From Alphaproteobacteria bacterium MarineAlpha3_Bin3 (lineage in GTDB: Bacteria; Pseudomonadota; Alphaproteobacteria; Rhodospirillales; Casp-alpha2), in contig PTLK01000127.1 of assembly GCA_002938075.1 (NCBI GenBank), positions 1 to 5,943 of the forward strand: a stretch of DNA of 5,943 nucleotides, written 5' to 3'. The position numbers and the translations under genes were made by a program. The notes under the pieces were generated by a model. It worked only from the letters and a program-made list of their open reading frames with translations, was not told where the DNA came from and did no database searches. Shown in pieces: positions 1-4,309 of the stretch (positions are counted from its first letter, which is position 1; each line of letters opens with the position of its first letter).

Positions 1-241
1 GTCCGAATAGATCGGAAGAGAGCGATTCCAGGCCGCTCAGGGAATCGCCCACGTACCCGGACAGGGTCATGCTGATGCCTTGCTTGGCCTGCAGGATTTG
101 GTCCTTGTAATCGCTTAAACCCGGGGTCCTTTCAAGGACGGAGGAAAGGGTCTCGTCGCCGACCAGCAGGGCAACGGCGGGAACCGCCAGAACTACCACC
201 ACGGCCAGCGCCGCGAGAATTTTTATGATCCGCTTTACCAT
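1..241 (-). CDS. Unrecognised membrane-anchored or secreted protein, N-terminal part only
   Basis: The reading frame opens at an ATG whose first base is 241 and stays open for 80 codons to the left edge, so the C-terminus is missing. The N-terminus is MVKRIIKILAALAVV: a short basic segment (K3, R4, K7) followed by an unbroken hydrophobic stretch at about residues 8-27, then a polar region beginning GDETLSS. This is the layout of a signal peptide or a single N-terminal membrane anchor with the rest of the protein outside the cytoplasm. No clear signal-peptidase or lipobox motif decides between these. The visible polar part (about residues 28-80) is rich in Ser, Leu and Gly and may form amphipathic helices. 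An AGGGA Shine-Dalgarno-like element lies just upstream, rather close to the ATG. I do not recognise the family. It lies 95 bp downstream of the ThDP enzyme on the same strand, and a dyad symmetry sits directly before its ribosome site. Confidence 0.7.
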   Translation of the reverse strand, partial: MVKRIIKILAALAVVVVLAVPAVALLVGDETLSSVLERTPGLSDYKDQILQAKQGISMTLSGYVGDSLSGLESLSSDLFG

Positions 242-250
242 GGTTCCCTG

Positions 251-280
251 TTCCGCGATTTCCGGTCCAAGGTCGCGGAA
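251..280 (-). repeat. Inverted repeat just upstream of the start of the left-edge gene
   Basis: TTCCGCGA (251-258) and TCGCGGAA (273-280) are perfect 8-bp inverted copies separated by 14 bases. In the minus-strand transcript the hairpin would end about nine bases before the ATG at 241, next to the AGGGA ribosome site. It has no T-tract, so it is not an intrinsic terminator. It could be an operator or a leader hairpin that affects ribosome access. The pairing is seen in the sequence; the role is inferred. Confidence 0.4.
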
Positions 281-325
281 ACCCCCGTGAAGACAGAAAC
301 TCAGAGATGATTAAACACTGCCCCG

Positions 326-353
326 GGCTAGGATTTCTAGCCTTTTTCTTTTT
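326..353 (+). terminator. Intrinsic terminator reading on the plus strand, overlapping the 3' end of the ThDP gene
   Basis: GGCTAG (326-331) pairs perfectly with CTAGCC (337-342) across a five-base loop and is followed at once by T5-C-T5 (343-353). This is the classic rho-independent form, but only for plus-strand transcription. On the minus strand the same hairpin is followed by a G/C-rich stretch and would not be expected to terminate. The T-tract complement encodes the last residues (EKEKG) of the minus-strand ThDP enzyme, and the stop codon lies in the stem. It would stop antisense transcripts entering the gene from its 3' side. Confidence 0.5.
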
Positions 354-2019
354 CCAGCGCCGCCTGGCGGAGGCCCGAGAGCGTCGCCTGGGGCAGGATG
401 GCCTCGGGGTCGATGCGGATTTCGATCACCGCCGGCCTGCCGGAGTCCAGCGCGGCTTCGAAGGCGGCGGCGAATTCGTTGGTTTTTTCGACCACCGCGC
501 CATAGGCCCCATAGGCCTGGGCCAGGGCGGCGAAGTCCGGGTTGACCAGGTCGGTGCCCGTAATCCGGCCCGGGTAATCCTTTTCCTGGTGCATGCGGAT
601 GGTCCCGTACATGCCGTTGTTGCCGACCAGGACGATTAAATTGGCCCGGTATTGGACGGCGGTCGCCAGTTCCTGGCCGGTCATCAGGTAATCGCCGTCG
701 CCGGTGAAGGCGACGACGGTGCGTTCGGGATGGCACAACTTGGCCGTCACCGCCGCCGGCAGCCCGTAGCCCATGGAGCCGCTGGTCGGGCCTAGGAGGG
801 TGCCGAAACGCCGATAGCGGTAGAAACGGTTGACCCAGACGCTGAAATTGCCGGCCCCGTTGCACAGGATGGCGTCGTCATCCAGCCGCTCGTTGAGCCA
901 GGCCAGGATCTCGCCCATCTGCACCGGCCCCGGAATCCGCGGCGGTTCGGTCCAGGCCAGGTAATCGGCGCGGGCGGACTTCGTCCATTCCCCCCATCCG
1001 GGTTTTACCGGCTTCAAGGTCCGGGCGGCGGCGGCAAACGCCTTCATGCCGGCGTTGATGGCCAGCGACGGCTGATAGACCCGGCCCAGGTCCCCGGTCC
1101 CCGGATGGACGTGGATAAGGATCTGTTTCGGCACCGGGATATCGACCAGGGAATAACCGCCGGTGGTCATTTCGCCCAACCGGGCGCCGACGACCAGAAG
1201 CAAATCGGAGTCACGGACCCGCTGGTGCAGCTTCGGGTTGGGGCCGGAACCCAGATCGCCGGCGTAATGGTCATGGTTGTTGTCGAACCGGTCCTGACAG
1301 CGGAAGGTGACGGCGACGGGCAGGCCGTTGGCCTGGGCCATGGCCCGGATGTCATCGCAGGCGTCCTGGTCCCAGCCGGAGCCGCCGAGAATCATCAACG
1401 GACGCTTCGCCTGGCCGAGCAATTTCCGCAGAGTCTCCATGTCTTCGGCGCCGGGGTGGGGCTGGATTTCGGCCGCCGGCGCGATGTCCGCCGGCGCGGC
1501 GCGGGCGCACAGCATGTCTTCCGGCAGCACCAGGACCACCGGTCCGGGGCGCCCCGAAATGGCCAGATGGAAGGCGCGGTTGACGTATTCGGATACCCGG
1601 GCCTCGTCGTCGATCTGGCCGACCCATTTCGCCATCTCGCCGTACATGCGGCGGAAGTCGATTTCCTGAAACGCTTCGCGCTCCGAATGGCCGCGGGGCA
1701 CCTGGCCGATCAGCAACACCAACGGCGTCGAATCCTGGAACGCCACATGGATGCCGCTCGATGCATTGGTGGCGCCGGGGGCGCGGGTGACGAAGCACAC
1801 GCCCGGCCGCCCGGTCAGCTTGCCGTGGGCGTCGGCCATCATCGCCGCGCCGCCTTCCTGGCGGCAGACGACGAGTTGGATTTCCGGGATGTCGTGAAAG
1901 GCGTCGAGCGCCGCTAGGTAGCTTTCTCCGGGGACGCAATAGACCCGATCGACGCCGTTGGCCCTGAGGCCCTCGACCAGGATCTGCCCGCCCGTCTTCA
2001 GGTTGTCCTTCGCCGCCAT
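337..2019 (-). CDS. Thiamine-diphosphate-dependent enzyme, acetolactate synthase-like
   Basis: This 560-residue cytoplasmic protein shows the three-domain ThDP fold. The N-terminal pyrimidine-binding domain (about 8-175) has VPGESY at 29-34 and the cofactor-activating glutamate in RQEGGAA (E55). A middle domain covers about 190-330. The C-terminal diphosphate-binding domain has GDG at 440-442 and the paired asparagines at 467-468, which is the family's metal/ThDP motif. Length and motif spacing fit acetolactate synthase-like enzymes. VPGESY replaces the YPGG typical of true biosynthetic acetohydroxyacid synthases and no small subunit gene is adjacent, so the substrate is probably another 2-oxo acid or an acyl-CoA. 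I therefore give no gene symbol. I chose the ATG at 2019 because the following residues (NLKTGGQILVEGL) match the usual family start. A GTG at 2091 would add 24 atypical residues. Neither start has a good Shine-Dalgarno sequence. The gene is divergent from the CoA-transferase operon. Confidence 0.85.
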   Translation of the reverse strand: MAAKDNLKTGGQILVEGLRANGVDRVYCVPGESYLAALDAFHDIPEIQLVVCRQEGGAAMMADAHGKLTGRPGVCFVTRAPGATNASSGIHVAFQDSTPLVLLIGQVPRGHSEREAFQEIDFRRMYGEMAKWVGQIDDEARVSEYVNRAFHLAISGRPGPVVLVLPEDMLCARAAPADIAPAAEIQPHPGAEDMETLRKLLGQAKRPLMILGGSGWDQDACDDIRAMAQANGLPVAVTFRCQDRFDNNHDHYAGDLGSGPNPKLHQRVRDSDLLLVVGARLGEMTTGGYSLVDIPVPKQILIHVHPGTGDLGRVYQPSLAINAGMKAFAAAARTLKPVKPGWGEWTKSARADYLAWTEPPRIPGPVQMGEILAWLNERLDDDAILCNGAGNFSVWVNRFYRYRRFGTLLGPTSGSMGYGLPAAVTAKLCHPERTVVAFTGDGDYLMTGQELATAVQYRANLIVLVGNNGMYGTIRMHQEKDYPGRITGTDLVNPDFAALAQAYGAYGAVVEKTNEFAAAFEAALDSGRPAVIEIRIDPEAILPQATLSGLRQAALEKEKG

Positions 2020-2101
2020 TTTTGTTTCTTTTTCGGCCTCTTCGATTTTTCGTGCCGCGGGGACGATAACCCATTCCGGCCCGGTGAACACCCATCACGT
2101 T

Positions 2102-2120
2102 GAGTTTCCGGGGAGTTTCC
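2102..2120. repeat. Tandem direct repeat GAGTTTCC, 11-bp period
   Basis: GAGTTTCC occurs at 2102-2109 and again at 2113-2120, separated by GGG, so the two copies lie about one helical turn apart on the same face of the DNA. They sit 83-101 bp upstream of the ThDP gene's chosen ATG. Two aligned half-sites of this kind can bind a regulator, but a repeat of eight bases may also be chance. Confidence 0.35.
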
Positions 2121-2141
2121 TGGTTTTTTCGCCGCCGGAAG

Positions 2142-2174
2142 AAAAAAACGGCCCGGTTGATTTTTTGGGCCCGT
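2142..2174 (-). terminator. Terminator-like hairpin facing the ThDP gene
   Basis: Read on the minus strand, ACGGGCCC (from 2174 to 2167) pairs with GGGCCGT (from 2154 to 2148) with one bulged G and a 12-base loop. A run of seven T follows (plus-strand A7 at 2142-2148). This is an acceptable intrinsic terminator, weakened by the bulge and the long loop. It lies between the palindrome at 2174-2189 and the ThDP start. Any ThDP-gene transcript that begins to the right of 2174 must read through it, as an attenuator would require. The T-tract can alternatively pair with an A-run further on (complement of 2124-2129). Confidence 0.4.
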
Positions 2175-2189
2175 GTGACGGCCGTCACA
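2174..2189. promoter_or_regulatory. CRP/FNR-superfamily-type operator palindrome
   Basis: TGTGACGGCCGTCACA is a perfect 16-bp palindrome and has exactly the TGTGA-N6-TCACA arrangement of the cAMP-receptor-protein consensus. Its centre (2181.5) lies 41.5 bp upstream of the start (about 2223) predicted from the GATAAT hexamer at 2211-2216, which is the position of a class II CRP-type activator site. It also lies upstream of the ThDP gene on the other strand, but no comparable -10 is placed there. The match is seen in the sequence; binding by a CRP-family protein is inferred, and another dimeric regulator could use the same dyad. Confidence 0.6.
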
Positions 2190-2210
2190 GCGCTTTTGAC
2201 TAAAATTCCG

Positions 2211-2216
2211 GATAAT
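2211..2216 (+). promoter_or_regulatory. -10 element of a possible activator-dependent promoter
   Basis: GATAAT matches the TATAAT consensus at five of six bases. The region that would be the -35 element is not consensus, as expected for a promoter that depends on an activator centred at -41.5. A TTGACT at 2196-2201 is a good -35 hexamer but is only nine bases from GATAAT, and it lacks a good -10 partner at 16-18 bp. The predicted start is about 2223. Confidence 0.4.
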
Positions 2217-2222
2217 CCGTTC

Positions 2223-2276
2223 TGATATTCGCTTCACTCTCTCCTTCACCGGGCCTCCACGGCCCGGTTTATTTTG
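2223..2276 (+). ncRNA. Candidate small RNA or attenuated leader with anti-Shine-Dalgarno stretch
   Basis: From the predicted start at about 2223 to the end of the terminator tail at about 2276 is roughly 54 nt. The first 25 bases look unstructured and pyrimidine-rich, and they contain CTCTCTCCTTC (2237-2247). Within this, CTCCTT is the exact complement of the AAGGAG Shine-Dalgarno sequence. The RNA would end in a perfect 8-bp G/C-rich hairpin with a T-rich tail. An exposed anti-Shine-Dalgarno motif before a terminator hairpin is a known small-RNA design in Alphaproteobacteria. No transcript is demonstrated here. Alternatives are an attenuator for the gene at 2394 or a simple insulating terminator. 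Confidence 0.35.
2248..2276 (+). terminator. Strong rho-independent terminator, plus strand
   Basis: ACCGGGCC (2248-2255) pairs perfectly with GGCCCGGT (2261-2268) across the five-base loop TCCAC and is followed by TTATTTTGT. On the minus strand the hairpin is preceded by an A-rich stretch but not followed by T, so it works in one direction only. No plus-strand gene lies upstream of it in the window, so it must end either a short RNA from the promoter at 2211-2216 or stray transcription. Confidence 0.65.
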
Positions 2277-2317
2277 TCTCGGTTTCCGTTTTCGCCGTTC
2301 AAAGCCTTCCTGGCGCC

Positions 2318-2346
2318 ATGACTCGGGCGTCTTTCCGTGGTAGAAT
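2318..2346 (+). promoter_or_regulatory. Sigma-70-like promoter for the 65-residue gene
   Basis: ATGACT (2318-2323, four of six to TTGACA) and TAGAAT (2341-2346, five of six to TATAAT) are separated by 17 bases. The predicted start is about 2353, giving a leader of about 41 nt to the ATG at 2394. The promoter lies downstream of the terminator at 2248-2276, so the gene need not depend on the CRP-type promoter. Confidence 0.4.
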
Positions 2347-2380
2347 CCGGCCCATGACGGCAAGGCCTTTGTTGCCGTCG

Positions 2381-2387
2381 AGGAGGG
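2381..2387 (+). promoter_or_regulatory. Strong ribosome binding site that fixes the start at 2394
   Basis: AGGAGGG ends six bases before the ATG at 2394, which is ideal spacing. The in-frame TTG at 2388 directly abuts it and is therefore an unlikely start. It is the best Shine-Dalgarno sequence in the window and supports the reality of the small gene. Confidence 0.7.
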
Positions 2388-2393
2388 TTGGAC

Positions 2394-2591
2394 ATGCCGG
2401 CAGTCATGAACGCCGCCAATGTTGAGGGTCGAGCATCCGGCCAGGGCCGTTCCGCGCCGACGGTCATCAATGTCGACCGCATCGAGGAGCGGGTTGAAAA
2501 ATCGCTGGTCCACAAGGCCCGCAAACTGGTCGAGAATTTTCCCGAACGGGCCTTGGAAGTCATCCGCGCCTGGATGGCCGAAGGCGCCTGA
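2394..2591 (+). CDS. Small helical protein, 65 residues, with FliF-tail-like C-terminus
   Basis: The product has a flexible start (about residues 1-22, rich in Ala, Gly and Ser). A likely amphipathic helix runs from about VDRIEERVEK (27-36) through HKARKLVENF, and a terminal segment reads PERALEVIRAWMAEGA (50-65). It has no signal peptide or membrane segment, so it should be cytoplasmic. The last 30 or so residues resemble, from memory, the C-terminal tail of the flagellar MS-ring protein FliF that contacts FliG. There a Pro-Glu-x-Ala motif precedes an Ile-Arg-x-Trp motif. Here there is no ring-building domain, so it is not FliF itself, and no flagellar gene is nearby. A strong ribosome site and a sigma-70-like promoter support expression. 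It ends 67 bp before the CoA-transferase and may be the first gene of that operon. The function is unknown and the FliF resemblance is tentative. Confidence 0.7.
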   Translation: MPAVMNAANVEGRASGQGRSAPTVINVDRIEERVEKSLVHKARKLVENFPERALEVIRAWMAEGA

Positions 2592-2605
2592 AGGACGCGG
2601 CGCCT
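2582..2605 (+). repeat. Hairpin spanning the stop codon of the small gene
   Basis: AGGCGCC (2582-2588) and GGCGCCT (2599-2605) form a perfect 7-bp G/C stem with a ten-base loop that contains the TGA stop. No T-tract follows, so it is a poor terminator. It may instead stabilise the 3' end of the message or lower read-through into the CoA-transferase. Confidence 0.35.
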
Positions 2606-2658
2606 CAGACCTTACGATGATATTGCCCCCCCCGAGTATGGCACGCTAGGGTCCGCCG

Positions 2659-3846
2659 ATGACCGAACGCACCGGACCGCTATCGCGTTTTACCGTCCTC
2701 GACCTGACCCGGGTGCGCTCCGGGCCGACGGCGGTGCGCCAGTTCGCCGACTGGGGCGCCGACGTCATCAAGATCGAGGCGCCGGAAAAGATCGACCCTT
2801 CGAAAGGCATGGGCGGGTCCCGCGACGGGCCGGATTTCCAGAACATCCACCGCAACAAGCGCGGCATCACGCTCAACATGAAGGACCCGGACGGGCTCGC
2901 CGTGTTCAAGCGTTTGGTCGAAAAAGCCGACGTGGTGGTCGAAAACTTCCGTCCCGACGTCAAGAACCGGCTCGGCATCGATTACCAAAGCCTGAAAGCC
3001 ATCAACCCCGGTATCGTGCTCGCCAGCATCTCCGGCTTCGGCCAGGACGGCCCCTACGCCAACCGCCCCGGTTTCGATCAGATCGCCCAGGGCATGGGCG
3101 GCCTGATGTCGATCACCGGGCTGCCGGGGCAAGGGCCGGTGCGCGCCGGTATTCCCATCGCCGACCTGACCGCCGGGCTGTATGCGGCGCTCGGCACCTT
3201 GATGGCGTTGCTCGAGCGCGAGAAAACCGGCCACGGCCAATGGGTGCAGTCGTCGCTGCTGAGCTCGCAGATCGCGATGCTCGATTTCCAGGCCGCCCGC
3301 TGGCTGATGAAGGGCGAGGTGGCGTCCCAGGCCGGTAACAACCATCCGACCTCGATCCCCACCGGCGTCTTCAAGACCGCCGACGGCCACATCAACATCG
3401 CCGCGGCGGGCGATATCATATGGGAACGTTTATGCAAGGTGCTGGACGTCCCCGATATGGCCGAAAATCCGGATTTCGCCAGCGGCGCCGACCGGTCCGA
3501 GAACCGCGACGCCGTCAACGCCGGGATCGAAAAACGCACGGTTGGCAAAACCAGCGCCGAATGGATTGACTTGTTGAACGAAGCCGGCATTCCCTGCGGC
3601 CCCATCTATTTCATCGACCAGGTGTTCGATGACGAACAGGTCAAGCATATCGGCATGAAGCATCTCGTGGAGCACCCCGAGCTCGGCAAGTTCAACGTCC
3701 TCGGCCAGGCGATAACAATGAGCCGCCACAAGCCGCGCACCGGCGTGGCGACGCCAATGCGCGGCCAGCACACCGACGAGGTGCTGACCGAATTTGGGTT
3801 CGGGGCCGAAGAGATCGCCGACCTTCGCAACCGCGAGGTCATATGA
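2659..3846 (+). CDS. Class III CoA-transferase, CaiB/BaiF (formyl-CoA transferase) family
   Basis: This 395-residue cytoplasmic enzyme transfers CoA between an acyl-CoA and a free carboxylic acid. Family hallmarks appear in order: VLDLTRVRSGPTAVRQFADWGADVIKIE near the N-terminus (about 13-40), NKRGITLNMKDPDG (66-79), DVVVENFRPD (91-100), SISGFGQDGPYANRPGFD (123-140) and IADLTAGLYAAL (167-178). D169 aligns with the catalytic Asp169 that forms the acyl-anhydride intermediate in Oxalobacter formyl-CoA transferase. The C-terminal part has GIPCGPIY (310-317) and GQHTDEVL (369-376). The protein is about 33 residues shorter than formyl-CoA transferase and lacks its glycine-rich loop insert, so the substrate is probably not oxalate/formate and remains unknown. 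The start is fixed by AGGG seven bases upstream and by an in-frame stop at 2647. It overlaps the next gene by four bases (ATGA). Confidence 0.92.
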   Translation: MTERTGPLSRFTVLDLTRVRSGPTAVRQFADWGADVIKIEAPEKIDPSKGMGGSRDGPDFQNIHRNKRGITLNMKDPDGLAVFKRLVEKADVVVENFRPDVKNRLGIDYQSLKAINPGIVLASISGFGQDGPYANRPGFDQIAQGMGGLMSITGLPGQGPVRAGIPIADLTAGLYAALGTLMALLEREKTGHGQWVQSSLLSSQIAMLDFQAARWLMKGEVASQAGNNHPTSIPTGVFKTADGHINIAAAGDIIWERLCKVLDVPDMAENPDFASGADRSENRDAVNAGIEKRTVGKTSAEWIDLLNEAGIPCGPIYFIDQVFDDEQVKHIGMKHLVEHPELGKFNVLGQAITMSRHKPRTGVATPMRGQHTDEVLTEFGFGAEEIADLRNREVI

Positions 3847-4292
3847 CCGTGGACGGCAAAACAGACACAGCTGCCGATTTGACCGACGCCGGGACCTTCC
3901 GCCATTGGACCCCTGTGAGCCTCCGTTTTTCCGACCAGGACAGCATGGGCCACATCAACAACGTCGCCTTTGCGGCCTATGTGGAACAGGCCCGGGTGGC
4001 CTTCATCAATGCCTTTCTGAGGAACTGGGGCGAGGGCATCGATTACATCCTGGCCAGCGTCAACATCGACTATCACCGGGAAATGCACTTCCCGGGCACC
4101 GTCGACATCGGCGTCCGGTTGATCCGCATCGGCACCAAATCCATCACCACCGGCTACGGCCTGTTCAAGGACGGGACAAACGTCGCCACGGCGGGCAGCG
4201 TCAACGTCTTTTTCGACACCAAAAACGGCATGACCATCCCCATCCCCGACAATCTTCGGGCCATCCTCGGGCAGGAACTGGCCGAAGGCTGA
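3843..4292 (+). CDS. Acyl-CoA thioesterase, hotdog fold (4HBT/YbgC-FadM type)
   Basis: This 149-residue cytoplasmic protein has the hotdog thioesterase signature. RFSDQDSMGHINNVAF (28-43) is followed by YVEQAR (46-51), with D33 at the position of the catalytic aspartate of 4-hydroxybenzoyl-CoA thioesterase (Asp17). Downstream are NIDYHREMHFPG (74-85) and the strands ending in a typical 4HBT core. Such enzymes act as dimers or tetramers and hydrolyse acyl-CoA to free acid and CoA. The first 20 or so residues are a polar extension before the domain. The ATG overlaps the CoA-transferase stop as ATGA, with GAGG four bases upstream, so translation of the two is coupled. This implies a shared pathway, probably processing or recycling of the same acyl-CoA. 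The chain-length or aryl specificity cannot be read from the sequence. Confidence 0.9.
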   Translation: MTVDGKTDTAADLTDAGTFRHWTPVSLRFSDQDSMGHINNVAFAAYVEQARVAFINAFLRNWGEGIDYILASVNIDYHREMHFPGTVDIGVRLIRIGTKSITTGYGLFKDGTNVATAGSVNVFFDTKNGMTIPIPDNLRAILGQELAEG

Positions 4293-4309
4293 TCGACCCG
4301 GGCGGGCTC

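Larger units (their letters stand above)
2020..2393. other. Signal-rich divergent intergenic region
   Basis: These 374 bases separate the minus-strand ThDP gene from the plus-strand 65-residue gene. They hold, in order, a GAGTTTCC direct repeat, a minus-strand terminator-like hairpin, a 16-bp CRP-type palindrome, a -10 element, a plus-strand terminator and a second sigma-70-like promoter with a strong ribosome site. The base composition is visibly richer in A/T runs than the flanking genes. I see no convincing protein-coding frame in it. The minus-strand frame that spans it is highly basic with unlike codon use. I found no clear -35/-10 pair for the ThDP gene. Confidence 0.7.

Noticed and set aside
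9..20. AGATCGGAAGAG matches the common core of Illumina TruSeq adapters, very near the window edge, suggesting possible adapter contamination.
   Set aside because: The bases after it (AGCG) do not continue as either standard adapter, and the minus-strand reading frame passes through it without interruption. It is probably a chance 12-base match, though raw reads would settle it.
307..639. A plus-strand open frame of 110 codons at the 3' end of the ThDP gene.
   Set aside because: It is a shadow frame opposite the conserved C-terminal ThDP domain, and a plus-strand terminator lies within its first codons.
1105..1917. A 270-codon plus-strand open frame opposite the ThDP gene.
   Set aside because: It is a shadow of the G/C-rich ThDP coding strand. 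The translation is rich in His, Gly, Ala, Val and Arg with no domain signature, and the opposite strand has clear ThDP motifs.
1998..2234. A minus-strand frame starting GTG at 2234 after an AAGGAG-like sequence and running across the intergenic region.
   Set aside because: The spacing of AAGGAG to the GTG is only three bases and the product is very basic without recognisable pattern. Its codon use lacks the G/C third-position bias of the real genes, and it crosses the terminator-like hairpin and the ThDP start. The same bases are better explained as the anti-Shine-Dalgarno stretch of the plus strand.
337..3846. The ThDP enzyme and the CaiB-family transferase as an oxalate-degrading pair (oxalyl-CoA decarboxylase plus formyl-CoA transferase).
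   Set aside because: The ThDP protein has VPGESY and RQEGG rather than the loop and RHEQ-type sequence I recall for oxalyl-CoA decarboxylase. The transferase lacks the glycine-rich loop insert of formyl-CoA transferase. The genes are divergent, not one operon.
4293..4309. A shared terminator between the convergent thioesterase and pseudo-protease genes.
   Set aside because: The 17-bp gap and its immediate flanks show no stem with a T-tract on either strand that I could support.
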